64,000 nt of DNA, taken from positions 4,527,501 to 4,591,500 of the forward strand of contig BSDZ01000080.1 in assembly GCA_030268105.1 (NCBI GenBank). Reading direction: 5' to 3'. The stretch comes from Volvox africanus. Lineage: Eukaryota > Chlorophyta > Chlorophyceae > Chlamydomonadales > Volvocaceae. Under the pieces are notes generated by a model. It did no database searches. It was not told the DNA's origin and worked only from the letters and a program-made list of their open reading frames with translations. Position numbers and translations under genes: made by a program. This document shows positions 62,811 to 64,000 of this stretch, piece by piece (positions within the stretch are counted from its first letter, which is position 1; each line of letters starts with the position of its first letter).

Positions 62811-63043
62811 TATGCCCTTGCGTCTTCCTTTAACGACGCAACCCTACGAAAGGCTGCTATAAGAAAGTGCAGCTCTCGAGAATTTCTGCCATTGCACGAA
62901 ACGGTATCATGGCGCCAGTTGGCGCAATTCGCCTCGTGCAAGGACTGCACGCCAGCTTTTGGACTCCACTTCAACATCAAGTATCCATGGTCTGCTCTGC
63001 AAATGACATAAAGATCAAATAATTCAAACAATTACAGTAGGAT
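62811..63043 (-). repeat. 5' long terminal repeat of the copia-like element
   Basis: Directly repeated with 58481-58693. This copy carries about 20 extra bases (62822-62842) relative to the other. As the element reads on the minus strand, this copy at the high-coordinate end is the 5' LTR and would contain its promoter. Confidence 0.75.
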
Positions 63044-64000
63044 AATTTGCTTAACCTCAAATTTTAAATTTTGTAGCCTTGCTTACATCTTGTGCGTTTA
63101 GAAGGTCGTGCGCGGAGAAGCTGTGGAATTGCAAAACGCGCGCAGATAATGGTAGTGACAGACTGAATTCCCCATAAATGTTTGCCTGCAACGATCCAAT
63201 GAAAGCATCGAGCGTAAGCATCCGTGAGATGGCAGGTGGTTACCGGTAGAACCACTAAGCATTCTGGTTCAGGCTAATCGGGCCATCGCTCATACTCCTG
63301 TTGTTCTCACCCATCTAGCATGATATAGTTCATCGCTCTCTCCCCTCGAATACGCTTCCCAGGATACACGTGCTATCACGGTCCCAGGTTCCAGGACGCG
63401 ACCTGGTGGCTCCGCGGATACATTGGTGGGGTCTCCTAGCTGCTCCTGCTCGAATTCATACAGCTATCAGCAAGTCGATTGTAAGACGTTCATCACTCAG
63501 CGAGGCAACTCGTTTCCTTGGGCCGCAGAAAGCCTACCACTGCAGCCTCGTCCAAGGATACGGACAAAACGGTCTTATCAGAGTTACTCGAGAGAACTTT
63601 TAGCAGGGCGTTTCCTCTCGTCGCATACAAACTGCATATTGAAAGCCCACTCATAGGGGTCTGCACAGTAGTAAGAAAATTACTAAGAGAATAGCGTCGT
63701 ATGGATTGCTCCAGCATTATGAATGAGAGGCCCGAAGAACGGCATTATGGTCGATGTTGACTGCGCTCTTAATAAATTCTTTCCATGTACTAGATACGCA
63801 AGCCGGACCGTACTTCATCGTGCTCCTTGTCAAGGTGTACGCCGTACTGCACTGGTCCTCTAGATAGGACGCCCTGGTCGCCTACCGAGGTCGAATATTG
63901 AGCGCGGGTCCACGAACCAGAGCGAAGAGTGTATCGGTGGCAATTGGTGGGGATGCCAGATATTCCTTGTATGTTGCTTTATGCATAAGCCGTACTTGTG
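63044..64000. other. Trailing region without recognised gene
   Basis: About 960 bp of mixed composition. No exon chain, domain, RNA gene or repeat was recognised on either strand. A gene could begin beyond the window edge. Confidence 0.5.

Larger units (their letters stand above)
58481..63043 (-). mobile_element. Ty1/copia-type LTR retrotransposon, decayed
   Basis: About 4.6 kb bounded by direct repeats of roughly 213-233 bp. Reading on the minus strand, the order is zinc knuckle, aspartic protease, integrase, reverse transcriptase, RNase H. Integrase before reverse transcriptase is the diagnostic order of Ty1/copia as opposed to Ty3/gypsy. The coding region is broken by stops and frameshifts, by a fold-back duplication in integrase (about 60895-61190), and by substitution of catalytic residues. 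Only about 20 codons precede the zinc knuckle, so most of a normal Gag domain is missing. It is not expected to move by itself. Confidence 0.9.

Overview
The window looks like nuclear DNA of a green alga, most likely a volvocine/chlamydomonadalean species. The reasons are GC-rich exons split by many short GT-AG introns, TGTAA polyadenylation-type signals behind several stop codons, long homopolymeric and low-complexity stretches in proteins, and a tract of the TTTTAGGG unit that forms telomeres in this group. No bacterial-style operon, CRISPR array, rRNA or tRNA gene was seen. Gene models below were built by joining exons by eye with splice phase checked at each junction; only phases, motifs and family signatures support them, not transcripts.

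Layout. 1-3.1 kb: no gene recognised, but a 273-bp nested inverted repeat near 2.0-2.3 kb. 3.1-6.2 kb (+): a 12-TM major facilitator transporter of the MFSD6-like type. 6.7-21.7 kb (+): a complete CHD1-type chromatin remodeller in 27 exons (about 2413 residues), carrying an unusual proline-rich and Arg-Asp/Arg-Glu/Arg-Ser tail. 24.2-26.5 kb (-): a protein joining a coiled coil, a UFD1 fold and a C-terminal UBX domain, i.e. a probable p97/Cdc48 cofactor. 26.9-28.5 kb (-): a secreted protein of unknown family, divergent from 28.7-32.0 kb (+), a 611-residue protein of unknown family. 33.4-35.7 kb (-): fragments of a possible Cys-rich multi-exon gene. 36.0-38.8 kb (-): a nuclear-looking Cys4 zinc-ribbon protein with a Gln/Ala/Gly-rich tail. 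40.6-43.0 kb (-): an F-box-like protein. 43.9-53.5 kb (+): a very large alpha-helical (ARM/HEAT-like) protein in about 16 exons. 54.2-56.7 kb (-): a WDR89-type WD40 protein.

57.2-63.0 kb is repeat territory: a decayed Ty1/copia LTR retrotransposon on the minus strand (zinc knuckle, protease, integrase, reverse transcriptase, RNase H) with directly repeated LTRs, a large fold-back duplication inside integrase, a lost YxDD catalytic motif, a 380-bp inverted copy of its 5' region about 4.7 kb away, and an interstitial telomere-like tract next to its 3' LTR. The last kilobase shows nothing recognisable.

Most genes are housekeeping/nuclear: chromatin remodelling (CHD1), ubiquitin/p97 handling (UFD1-UBX, F-box), WD40 scaffolding. 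There is no sign that they work as one cluster. The most unusual features are the domain combinations (UFD1+UBX; CHD1+mixed-charge tail), the large unassigned helical protein, and the rearranged retroelement.
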